Part shown: positions 58,001 through 64,000 of the stretch, one piece after another
How the letters are laid out: each line of letters begins with the position of its first letter
Position numbering within the stretch: position 1 is the first letter of the stretch
Assembly: GCF_017348915.1 (NCBI RefSeq)
Contig: NZ_CP071383.1
Coordinates: 2,108,001-2,172,000, forward strand
Reading direction: 5' to 3'
DNA length: 64,000 nt
Source: Leclercia pneumoniae
GTDB lineage: Bacteria > Pseudomonadota > Gammaproteobacteria > Enterobacterales > Enterobacteriaceae
Notes under the pieces: model-generated
Database searches by the model: none
Seen by the model: the letters and a program-made list of their open reading frames with translations, nothing else
Told to the model about the DNA's origin: nothing
Program-made: the position numbers and the translations under genes

Positions 58001-58123
58001 TGGGGCTTTGAAGGGGTGGCGCAGAAAGGCTATATCGCCAATACCCTGACGCCTAACGTCGGCGACGCCAACTCGCAAACGCCGGAGTACAAAGCGTTTC
58101 TGGTTAACATCGAGAAAGCGTAA
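55076..58123 (+). CDS. fdnG: Formate dehydrogenase N alpha subunit, selenoprotein FdnG
   Basis: A 1015-residue selenoprotein; the in-frame TGA at 55661-55663 is codon 196, exactly the selenocysteine position of E. coli FdnG. The N-terminus has a Tat signal ([12 protein letters not shown]). A [4Fe-4S] motif, [11 protein letters not shown], follows near residues 50-60, and bis-MGD binding regions after that. It oxidises formate in the periplasm and passes electrons through FdnH and FdnI to menaquinone, feeding nitrate reduction. ATG at 55076 is chosen over the earlier frame start because the Tat signal begins here. Not a pseudogene despite the TGA. Confidence 0.96.
55661..55712 (+). promoter_or_regulatory. 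Bacterial SECIS element in fdnG
   Basis: Directly after the Sec TGA, CCAA (55670-55673) pairs with TTGG (55698-55701), and an apical stem GG-t-AGCAA / TTGCT-CC (55675-55692) carries a short GTC loop. This is the position and form of the SelB-binding hairpin in E. coli fdnG. Confidence 0.85.
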
Positions 58124-58134
58124 GGAGCGATAAG

Positions 58135-59019
58135 ATGGCGATGGAAACACAAGACATTATTAAACGCTCCGCGACCAATGGCATCACTCCCGCGCCCCGC
58201 GCGCGGGATTACAAGGCCGAAGTTGCCAAGCTTATCGATGTGTCATCCTGTGTGGGCTGCAAAGCCTGCCAGGTGGCGTGTTCAGAGTGGAATGATATCC
58301 GTGACGAAGTGGGCCATTGCGTCGGGGTCTACGATAACCCGGCGGATTTGAGCGCCAAATCCTGGACGGTGATGCGCTTTAGCGAAACCGACCAGAACGG
58401 CAAGCTGGAGTGGTTGATCCGCAAAGATGGCTGTATGCACTGCGAAGATCCGGGCTGCCTCAAGGCTTGCCCGTCTGCCGGCGCGATTATTCAGTACGCC
58501 AACGGCATCGTGGATTTTCAGCAGGACAACTGTATCGGCTGCGGCTACTGCATTGCGGGCTGTCCGTTTAACGTCCCACGTCTTAACAAAGAGGATAACC
58601 GGGTCTATAAATGCACCCTGTGTGTGGATCGCGTCAGCGTTGGGCAAGAGCCGGCCTGCGTGAAGACCTGTCCTACGGGCGCCATTCACTTCGGGACCAA
58701 AAAAGAGATGCTGGAAGTGGCGCAGCAGCGCGTCGACAAGTTAAAAGCGCGCGGTTACGCCAACGCGGGGATCTACAATCCGCAGGGGGTCGGGGGGACA
58801 CACGTGATGTATGTGTTGCACCACAACGACCAGCCGGAACTGTACCACAATCTGCCGAAAGACCCGGCGATTGATACTTCGATCAACCTGTGGAAAGGGG
58901 CGTTGAAACCCCTCTCTGCGGCGGGCTTTATCGCCACCTTTGCCGGGCTGATTTATCATTATATTGGCATTGGTCCGAACAAAGAGGTGGATGACGACGA
59001 GGAGGAGCATCATGAGTAA
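58135..59019 (+). CDS. fdnH: Formate dehydrogenase N beta (iron-sulfur) subunit FdnH
   Basis: A 294-residue four-cluster ferredoxin subunit: [44 protein letters not shown], and [20 protein letters not shown]. One C-terminal membrane helix ([19 protein letters not shown]) anchors it. Same size as E. coli FdnH. Starts 11 bases after fdnG; overlaps fdnI by eight bases. Confidence 0.95.
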   Translation: MAMETQDIIKRSATNGITPAPRARDYKAEVAKLIDVSSCVGCKACQVACSEWNDIRDEVGHCVGVYDNPADLSAKSWTVMRFSETDQNGKLEWLIRKDGCMHCEDPGCLKACPSAGAIIQYANGIVDFQQDNCIGCGYCIAGCPFNVPRLNKEDNRVYKCTLCVDRVSVGQEPACVKTCPTGAIHFGTKKEMLEVAQQRVDKLKARGYANAGIYNPQGVGGTHVMYVLHHNDQPELYHNLPKDPAIDTSINLWKGALKPLSAAGFIATFAGLIYHYIGIGPNKEVDDDEEEHHE

Positions 59020-59668
59020 GTCAAAGATGATTGTGCGCACGAAATTTATCGACCGCGCCTGTCACTGGACGGTGGTGATCTGCTTCTTCCTGGTGGCGGT
59101 ATCGGGAATTTCGTTCTTCTTCCCGACGCTACAGTGGCTGACCGAAACCTTCGGTACCCCGCAGATGGGGCGCATTCTGCATCCGTTCTTCGGCGTGCTG
59201 ATCTTCGTGGCGCTGATGTTTATGTTCGTGCGCTTCGTACACCATAACATTCCGGACAAGCAGGATATTCCGTGGGTGAAGGGGATTGTTGAGGTCCTGA
59301 AAGGGAACGAGCATAAAGTCGCAAAAGTGGGGAAATATAACGCCGGGCAAAAAATGATGTTCTGGACCATCATGAGCATGATTTTTGTGCTGCTGGTGAC
59401 GGGCGTCATTATCTGGCGTCCTTATTTTGCCCACTTATTCCCGATTCAGCTGGTGCGTTATAGCCTGCTGATCCACGCGACGTCTGCCATTATTTTGATC
59501 CATGCCATTCTGATCCATATGTATATGGCTTTCTGGGTTAAAGGGTCGATTAAGGGGATGATTGAAGGGAAGGTAAGCCGCCGCTGGGCGAAGAAACACC
59601 ATCCGCGCTGGTATCGGGATGTGGAACGTCTGGAAGCGAAGAAAGAGAGTGAAGAGGGGATAAACTAA
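59012..59668 (+). CDS. fdnI: Formate dehydrogenase N cytochrome b556 subunit FdnI
   Basis: A 218-residue membrane cytochrome b with four hydrophobic segments. Likely haem and quinone site histidines are in [38 protein letters not shown]. It transfers electrons from FdnH to menaquinone. Start ATG 59012 ([12 protein letters not shown]) lies within the fdnH 3' end. Confidence 0.95.
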   Translation: MSKSKMIVRTKFIDRACHWTVVICFFLVAVSGISFFFPTLQWLTETFGTPQMGRILHPFFGVLIFVALMFMFVRFVHHNIPDKQDIPWVKGIVEVLKGNEHKVAKVGKYNAGQKMMFWTIMSMIFVLLVTGVIIWRPYFAHLFPIQLVRYSLLIHATSAIILIHAILIHMYMAFWVKGSIKGMIEGKVSRRWAKKHHPRWYRDVERLEAKKESEEGIN

Positions 59669-59677
59669 CCCGGCCGT

Positions 59678-59706
59678 GCGCCGTCGGCAGAGTCCGGCGG
59701 CGCTTT
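59678..59706 (+). terminator. Candidate terminator of fdnGHI
   Basis: GC-rich stem GCGCCGTCGG (59678-59687) / CCGGCGGCGC (59694-59703), one mismatch, six-base loop, then only three T. A weak but plausible terminator ten bases after the fdnI stop. Confidence 0.55.
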
Positions 59707-59711
59707 GCGGG

Positions 59712-60035
59712 TCATGTATTGGTGATTAAAGCATCAATGCTTGCGATAACACGACTTCGTGCACTCTGTAAATTACAGACATAGTTTTTCTTATTGAGCT
59801 TATTTTTATCTATATGAGTCATACCAGGTGTATTCAGGAACAACTTCTCGAATTCAATGTTCACCAGAGGAGTTGCAGAGTGAATATGGCTATTCAGATG
59901 AATACGATAACTTAATGGTATAATAAGCCTCGTTGATAAGTCGTCATACCAATCATGTTGAATGATCATAAAATAGGGTTGATACTCGCAAGTCCTGCCC
60001 GATGGGTTGCGGTAAATATCGAACTGATATCCCAT
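59712..60035 (-). CDS. CcdB-family toxin-like protein
   Basis: A 107-residue protein with the CcdB pattern: GYQFDIYRNPSGRTCEYQPY, a conserved IQHDWYDDLSTRLIIPL strand, and a C-terminal helix QSARSRVIASIDALIT. CcdB proteins poison DNA gyrase. The C-terminal Trp-Gly-Ile that F-plasmid CcdB needs for gyrase poisoning is not present (chain ends ALITNT), so target or potency may differ. Its ATG (60035) overlaps the stop of the upstream small gene (TGATG), with GGAGGG as ribosome site: the normal antitoxin-toxin arrangement. Confidence 0.75.
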   Translation of the reverse strand: MGYQFDIYRNPSGRTCEYQPYFMIIQHDWYDDLSTRLIIPLSYRIHLNSHIHSATPLVNIEFEKLFLNTPGMTHIDKNKLNKKNYVCNLQSARSRVIASIDALITNT

Positions 60036-60223
60036 CAAATCCCTCCGAAATAGGGATCATCTGACAATAGCCCCGCTTTTGCTGTAAACGCATTCATAGC
60101 TTTAATAAATTCTTTGTCGTGCTGGCCTGGCGGTAATTTATCATCTTTGTGCAAGGCGGGAAGCGGCATCGCTGGGCTTAGATGCTGCTGAGTACAGCGA
60201 TTTTCTTTCTCGTTTGCTTTCAT
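60035..60223 (-). CDS. Small partner of the CcdB-like protein, probable antitoxin
   Basis: A 62-residue hydrophilic protein immediately upstream of and coupled to the CcdB-like gene. The C-terminal NAFTAKAGLLSDDPYFGGI resembles the toxin-binding tails of short antitoxins. The N-terminal half is rich in polar residues and proline and has no recognisable ribbon-helix-helix or other DNA-binding domain, unlike F-plasmid CcdA (72 residues). A very strong Shine-Dalgarno AGGAGGTG precedes the ATG. Antitoxin role is inferred from position. Confidence 0.62.
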   Translation of the reverse strand: MKANEKENRCTQQHLSPAMPLPALHKDDKLPPGQHDKEFIKAMNAFTAKAGLLSDDPYFGGI

Positions 60224-60242
60224 TTTTCACCTCCTGTGTTGG

Positions 60243-60262
60243 TGCGGTTATTATCAACCGCA
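60243..60262. promoter_or_regulatory. Inverted repeat upstream of the toxin-antitoxin pair
   Basis: TGCGGTT (60243-60249) and AACCGCA (60256-60262) are perfect 7-base arms with a 6-base spacer, 20 bases before the small gene's start. It could be an operator for the pair. Confidence 0.45.
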
Positions 60263-60327
60263 GCCGACAAAAGACAATAGCACTTCTCCTGGCAAGAGTG
60301 ATTCTTGCGAGGCGTCTTCCAGTAATT

Positions 60328-61146
60328 TTAGAAGCGCTCCGCAATATACCTGAACGGATATTTCGTCGGTTTTATCTTGCCTATTTTTCGCTTCGGTAAA
60401 TCCATCGGCTTAATATGCAGATCTTTATACGGAATCTGTGACAGCAGATGCGAAATAATATTCAGGCGAACGCGCTTTTTATCTTCTGAACGCGCCACAA
60501 ACCAGGGCGCCCAGGCGGTGTCGGTGGCTTCAAACATGGCGTCGCGGGCGGCAGTATATTCATCCCACATATTGAAGGATTTAATATCCATCGGGGAGAG
60601 CTTCCAGGTCTTGCGCCCGTCGTTAATACGATCGCGAAGCCGGCGCTCTTGCTCTTTCGGCGTAACCTCAAGCCAATACTTCAGCAAGATAATGCCTGCA
60701 TCCACCATGGCCTTTTCCATTACCGGGGTGCCATCAAGAAATTTTTCGACTTGATCCTCAGTACAGAACCCCATCACGCGTTCTACACCGGCGCGGTTAT
60801 ACCAACTGCGGTCAAAGATAACGATCTCGCCGGCAGAAGGCAGATGAGGCACATAGCGCTGCATGTAGAGTTGGCTTTTCTCTTTTTCGGTTGGGGCAGG
60901 GAGAGCCACAACCCGAAATACTCGCGGGCTGACGCGCTCGGTGATGGCTTTGATGGTACCGCCTTTACCGGCACCATCTCGCCCTTCAAAGACGATGCAG
61001 ACTTTTAAGCCTTTTGCGACCACCCACTGCTGCAATTTAACCAGCTCCACGTGCAGTCGGCGCAGCTCTTTTTCATACGCTTTGTTTTTAAGCGGCGCAG
61101 TGGGAGTGGCATCCGCGGCGGCCTTGCTCTTTTTCTTCTCTGCCAT
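60328..61146 (-). CDS. ppk2: Polyphosphate kinase 2
   Basis: A 272-residue class I PPK2. Walker A EGRDGAGKGG (54-63), Walker B IVIFDRSWYNRAGVE (about 108-122), and lid region RRLRDRINDGRKTWKLS are present. The enzyme uses polyphosphate to phosphorylate nucleoside diphosphates (or the reverse). A lysine-rich N-terminal tail (MAEKKKSKAAAD) precedes the domain. It stands alone; E. coli K-12 has no PPK2, so this is an accessory gene relative to that genome. Confidence 0.92.
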   Translation of the reverse strand: MAEKKKSKAAADATPTAPLKNKAYEKELRRLHVELVKLQQWVVAKGLKVCIVFEGRDGAGKGGTIKAITERVSPRVFRVVALPAPTEKEKSQLYMQRYVPHLPSAGEIVIFDRSWYNRAGVERVMGFCTEDQVEKFLDGTPVMEKAMVDAGIILLKYWLEVTPKEQERRLRDRINDGRKTWKLSPMDIKSFNMWDEYTAARDAMFEATDTAWAPWFVARSEDKKRVRLNIISHLLSQIPYKDLHIKPMDLPKRKIGKIKPTKYPFRYIAERF

Positions 61147-61344
61147 GTTGCGATCCTCGATAGAGTTGCAGGTTCATTGCGTGCTAACACCTTGAAGTGT
61201 AATCGTGGCGTGGCAGGCTGGCGGAAAATATTCACACCCTACCCGAAATAATGGATGAAACGGTCAGCGGACAGTTTTGAACTGGCTCACACAGTAAGAT
61301 TGGCCGATAATGCGCGTTGCAATTTATTAACAAGTGGTCGTGGT

Positions 61345-62520
61345 ATGAAAAAAATCATTTTTTCGTTGGCACTTGGCACCTTCGGCCTGGGTATGGCCGA
61401 ATTTGGCATTATGGGTGTGTTAACTGAACTGGCGCAGGATACCGGGATCTCCATTCCCTCTGCGGGCAATATGATCTCGTTTTACGCTTTTGGCGTAGTG
61501 ATTGGCGCGCCGATCATCGCGCTCTTCTCCAGTAAGTTTTCCCTGAAGAGCACGCTGCTCTTTCTGGTGGCGCTCTGCGTGGCAGGTAATGCCATTTTCA
61601 CCTGCGCAAACTCCTATACCATGCTGGCGCTGGGCCGTCTGATCTCGGGTCTTCCGCATGGTGCTTTCTTTGGCGTCGGGGCCATTCTTCTTTCTAAAAT
61701 CGCGCCGCCGGGTAAAGTCACGCTGGCCGTATCCGGAATGATTGCCGGCATGACGGTCGCCAATCTGATGGGCGTGCCGCTGGGCACCTGGATTGGCCAG
61801 ACCTATCATTGGCGTTACACCTTCGCCCTGATTGCGCTTTTCGATGCGCTGGTGATCCTTTCCATACTCTTATGGGTGCCTAAGCTCTACGATAAAAGCG
61901 AAGCCCGCCTCACCGAGCAGTTCCATTTTTTGAAGAAACCTGAGCCCTGGCTGATCTTTGCCGCGACCATGTTTGGCAACGCAGGGGTGTTTGCCTGGTT
62001 TAGCTTCGTTAAACCCTTCATGGTTAACGTCTCTGGTTTCTCTGACCTGTTTATGACCTTCATCATGATGCTGATGGGGCTGGGGATGGTGCTCGGCAAC
62101 CTGCTCAGCGGCAAGTTATCCGGACGTTTCAGTCCGCTGCGCATTGCCGCCACAACAGACCTGGTGATTGTCTTGTCCCTGTTGCTGCTGTTCACTTTCG
62201 GTGAGAACCAAACCGCCTCGCTGGTGATGGGCTTTATCTGCTGCGCCGGACTCTTTGCACTCTCTGCGCCGTTGCAGATTTTGTTACTGCAAAACGCCAA
62301 AGGCGGGGAATTGCTGGGGGCGGCAGGCGGCCAGGTGGCCTTTAACCTTGGCAGCGCAATTGGGGCCTGGTTCGGTGGATTGATGATTACGCTTGGCTAC
62401 AGCTGGGACTATGTCACGCTGCCCGCAGCCCTGCTGTCGTTTGCCGCAATGTCCTGTTTATTGATGTACGGATATCGGAAATCAAGAGGGGCTCATTCCA
62501 GCGCCAGCGCGGTAGCCTGA
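61345..62520 (+). CDS. araJ: Major facilitator transporter AraJ
   Basis: A 391-residue 12-segment MFS transporter. It matches E. coli AraJ as I remember it in ALGTFGLGMAEFGIMGVLTE, LPHGAFFGVGAILLSKI, TMFGNAGVFAWFSFVKP and LQILLLQNAKGGELLGAAGG. AraJ is an arabinose-inducible exporter-like protein with no essential role in arabinose use; probable sugar or sugar-analogue efflux. ATG at 61345 is chosen from the AraJ N-terminus. It is not beside any ara gene here, so regulation may differ. Confidence 0.87.
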   Translation: MKKIIFSLALGTFGLGMAEFGIMGVLTELAQDTGISIPSAGNMISFYAFGVVIGAPIIALFSSKFSLKSTLLFLVALCVAGNAIFTCANSYTMLALGRLISGLPHGAFFGVGAILLSKIAPPGKVTLAVSGMIAGMTVANLMGVPLGTWIGQTYHWRYTFALIALFDALVILSILLWVPKLYDKSEARLTEQFHFLKKPEPWLIFAATMFGNAGVFAWFSFVKPFMVNVSGFSDLFMTFIMMLMGLGMVLGNLLSGKLSGRFSPLRIAATTDLVIVLSLLLLFTFGENQTASLVMGFICCAGLFALSAPLQILLLQNAKGGELLGAAGGQVAFNLGSAIGAWFGGLMITLGYSWDYVTLPAALLSFAAMSCLLMYGYRKSRGAHSSASAVA

Positions 62521-62552
62521 TGCTTTTCAGGCCCGTCTGGTTTCATGCAGAA

Positions 62553-62580
62553 TGTAAAACAACCGCCCATGAGGGCGGTT
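62553..62580 (-). terminator. Terminator of the NDH-2-like gene
   Basis: On the minus strand, stem AACCGCCC / GGGCGGTT with four-base loop (62561-62580), then TGTTTTAC. It lies seven bases beyond the flavoprotein stop and may also stop araJ transcripts. Confidence 0.8.
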
Positions 62581-62587
62581 GGCGATA

Positions 62588-63790
62588 TTAAACAAATTTT
62601 GCCAGCGGATCGCCGGCGGCAAAGGCAATCGCGCGGTTTGCCGCCGGTGGGTAGATGAGTTCGTTAGTAATGGCGATTTTGATTTTTTTCGCCTCCTCAC
62701 GCACGCTCTTCACCGCCTGTTCCCAGCCCTCTGTGTAGACCGCGCCCCAGCCCCCGAGATCCAGACAGGTAACATAATTAACCTGACGATAAGGGTGAGG
62801 CGCGGCGTTCAGCAGGCTGGCCGCCGCATTATGACCGGCGAATTTTCCAAGCTGGATCGCATGCTGGCAGGTCATCAGCGCGGTATTACCGAGCTCGTCG
62901 GTTTTCGCATGTGCCGTATCGCCGGTGGCATAGACGTCGGGAAGTGCCGGGATTTGCAGTAAATCATTTACGCGCAGACGCCCCTGCGCATCGCGTTCAG
63001 CGCGGATCTGCTGGGTGAGGGGATGCGCCTCCACACCGGCGGTCCAGACCACGGTAGACGATTCAATATGTTCGCCGCCTTTTAGCGTTACGCCCGTCGC
63101 GTCGATGGACTCAACTTCGCTGTTCACGCGCCATTCAACGCCCAGCCCAATGCTGGCTTCCGCGATGACCTGACTCAGTGCCTCGCTGAAACGTCCGCCG
63201 ATTTTATCACCGCGCTCAACTACGATAACTCTGGTCTGGGTATCATCACCAAGACGTGCACGCAGACGTGCCGGTAATTCGGTCGCCAGCTCAATGCCGG
63301 TAAAACCGCCACCGCAGACCACCACCGTATTTCGCGCAAGGCTCGCTGGCTGATTGACCAGTTCGTCGAGGTGTTTTTCAAAGATTTGCGCAGATTCCAT
63401 CTGGTCGATATCAAAAGCATACTCTGCCAGGCCGTTAATGGCAGGACGACGGATTTGGCTGCCGGTTGCCAGGATCACACGGTCATAGTTCCTGAGCGAC
63501 GTGCCGCCATCCTGTGCGCGGTACCAGACCGTTTTTTCAGTAGTATCAATGCGTTCTGCGTGACCTGCGATAAATTCGACATCAAGCTCGGCATAGAGGT
63601 CGCTTAATGGGGCACGTAGCCCGGCGACATTTTCCTCGTAAAAACGCGGACGCACGCGCAGCTCGGCGGCGGGGGCCAGCACGGCGATCTGAAGGTCATC
63701 GCTGCTACTCAGTTCAGCTACACGCGCAGCACTGACCGCCGCCCACATTCCGGCAAAGCCGCTGCCCACAATCAAAAGTTGCTTCTTCAT
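62588..63790 (-). CDS. NDH-2-like NAD(P)/FAD-dependent oxidoreductase
   Basis: A 400-residue pyridine nucleotide-disulfide-type flavoprotein. FAD motif IVGSGFAGMWAAVSA (6-20), NAD(P) motif VVCGGGFTGIELATEL (about 157-172), and the second FAD motif DVYATGDTAHAKTDELG. It resembles type II NADH dehydrogenases but is shorter than E. coli Ndh (434) and lacks an evident C-terminal membrane-binding helix. Electron acceptor unknown. A strong palindrome upstream suggests control by a dedicated repressor. Confidence 0.85.
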   Translation of the reverse strand: MKKQLLIVGSGFAGMWAAVSAARVAELSSSDDLQIAVLAPAAELRVRPRFYEENVAGLRAPLSDLYAELDVEFIAGHAERIDTTEKTVWYRAQDGGTSLRNYDRVILATGSQIRRPAINGLAEYAFDIDQMESAQIFEKHLDELVNQPASLARNTVVVCGGGFTGIELATELPARLRARLGDDTQTRVIVVERGDKIGGRFSEALSQVIAEASIGLGVEWRVNSEVESIDATGVTLKGGEHIESSTVVWTAGVEAHPLTQQIRAERDAQGRLRVNDLLQIPALPDVYATGDTAHAKTDELGNTALMTCQHAIQLGKFAGHNAAASLLNAAPHPYRQVNYVTCLDLGGWGAVYTEGWEQAVKSVREEAKKIKIAITNELIYPPAANRAIAFAAGDPLAKFV

Positions 63791-63842
63791 CTTCGTTCCT
63801 TAAACGCGTCAGGCTCTATGTCTGACCTGACTCCAACTATAC

Positions 63843-63864
63843 TTGTCGTAGTTAACTGCGACAA
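63843..63864. promoter_or_regulatory. 22-bp palindromic operator upstream of the NDH-2-like gene
   Basis: Arms TTGTCG (63843-63848) and CGACAA (63859-63864) flank a central AGTTAACT, so the whole 22 bases are symmetric except one pair. It lies about 53 bases before the flavoprotein start, where a MarR/TetR-type repressor would act; that regulator gene is not in the window and may be just beyond the right edge. Confidence 0.65.
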
Positions 63865-64000
63865 TAGTTTTCTGAGTTAAGCGCAAGCACGAATTTTGGA
63901 TTGCAATAAATATTCTTGTTAAATAACAGGTTAGGACTGCTATCTGGTTCGGACTAGTTTTCAGAAGGACGCTAACGCTATACTAACCAGGATTAATCAT

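Noticed and set aside
59712..60223. Plasmid or prophage remnant around the CcdB-like pair
   Set aside because: No integrase, replication or phage genes and no direct repeats are visible around it; it simply lies between fdnI and ppk2.

Overview
The window is a chromosomal segment of an enterobacterium close to Enterobacter, Lelliottia or Leclercia; the genus is inferred, not proven. The evidence is the gene order. mnaT, curA, mcbR, pqqU(yncD), yncE, ansP, then pptA, yddH, nhoA, narVWYZ-narU, yddG and fdnGHI follow the E. coli order around its nitrate reductase Z region. smvA beside narU, and an OmpD-type porin beside yddG, follow the Salmonella order. I see no rRNA, tRNA, CRISPR array or prophage.

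Layout. 1-8.3 kb is backbone: mnaT (cut by the window edge), an XRE-cupin regulator, curA, mcbR, a chemoreceptor gene interrupted by an in-frame amber codon, pqqU and yncE. 8.3-12.7 kb holds ansP, an aldo-keto reductase, a LysR regulator and a cupin. 12.7-14.5 kb is an Aer-like chemoreceptor that has lost its N-terminal part at an IS1 without target duplication. 14.8-23.6 kb holds a P-loop kinase-like gene and then a nine-gene collinear cluster: two FMN monooxygenases, an M20 deacylase, a GNAT acetyltransferase, a polar amino acid type ABC importer with two binding proteins, and a GST. By composition it matches the S-modified cysteine salvage operons (ytm, yxe) of Bacillus subtilis. 23.7-33.6 kb alternates backbone genes (pptA, yddH, nhoA) with insertions: LysR/metallo-hydrolase/ArsR, a second elongation factor G, and a binding-protein ABC transporter.

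33.6-41.7 kb is the second respiratory nitrate reductase (narZYWV) with its transporter narU. 41.9-44.1 kb is the smvR/smvA cationic biocide efflux pair with two clear operator palindromes. 44.2-50.7 kb is an operon for an N-carbamoyl-amino-acid hydrolase, an ATC-hydrolase-family protein and a branched-chain amino acid type ABC importer, divergent from a GcvA-like LysR regulator. Its second permease gene is frameshifted at a perfect 16-bp inverted repeat that looks like a template-switch mutation. 51.7-55 kb carries a GFA-family protein, the OmpD-type porin and yddG. 55-59.7 kb is formate dehydrogenase N with selenocysteine at codon 196. 59.7-64 kb has a CcdB-like toxin with an unusual small partner, ppk2, araJ and an NDH-2-like flavoprotein.

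Taken together, FdnGHI and NarZYWV supply the two halves of formate-to-nitrate respiration, with NarU moving nitrate and nitrite. Two unrelated clusters (15.5-23.6 kb and 44.2-50.7 kb) both look like importers joined to hydrolytic or oxidative enzymes that would release cysteine or another amino acid from modified forms. Three genes look recently broken: two chemoreceptors and one permease.
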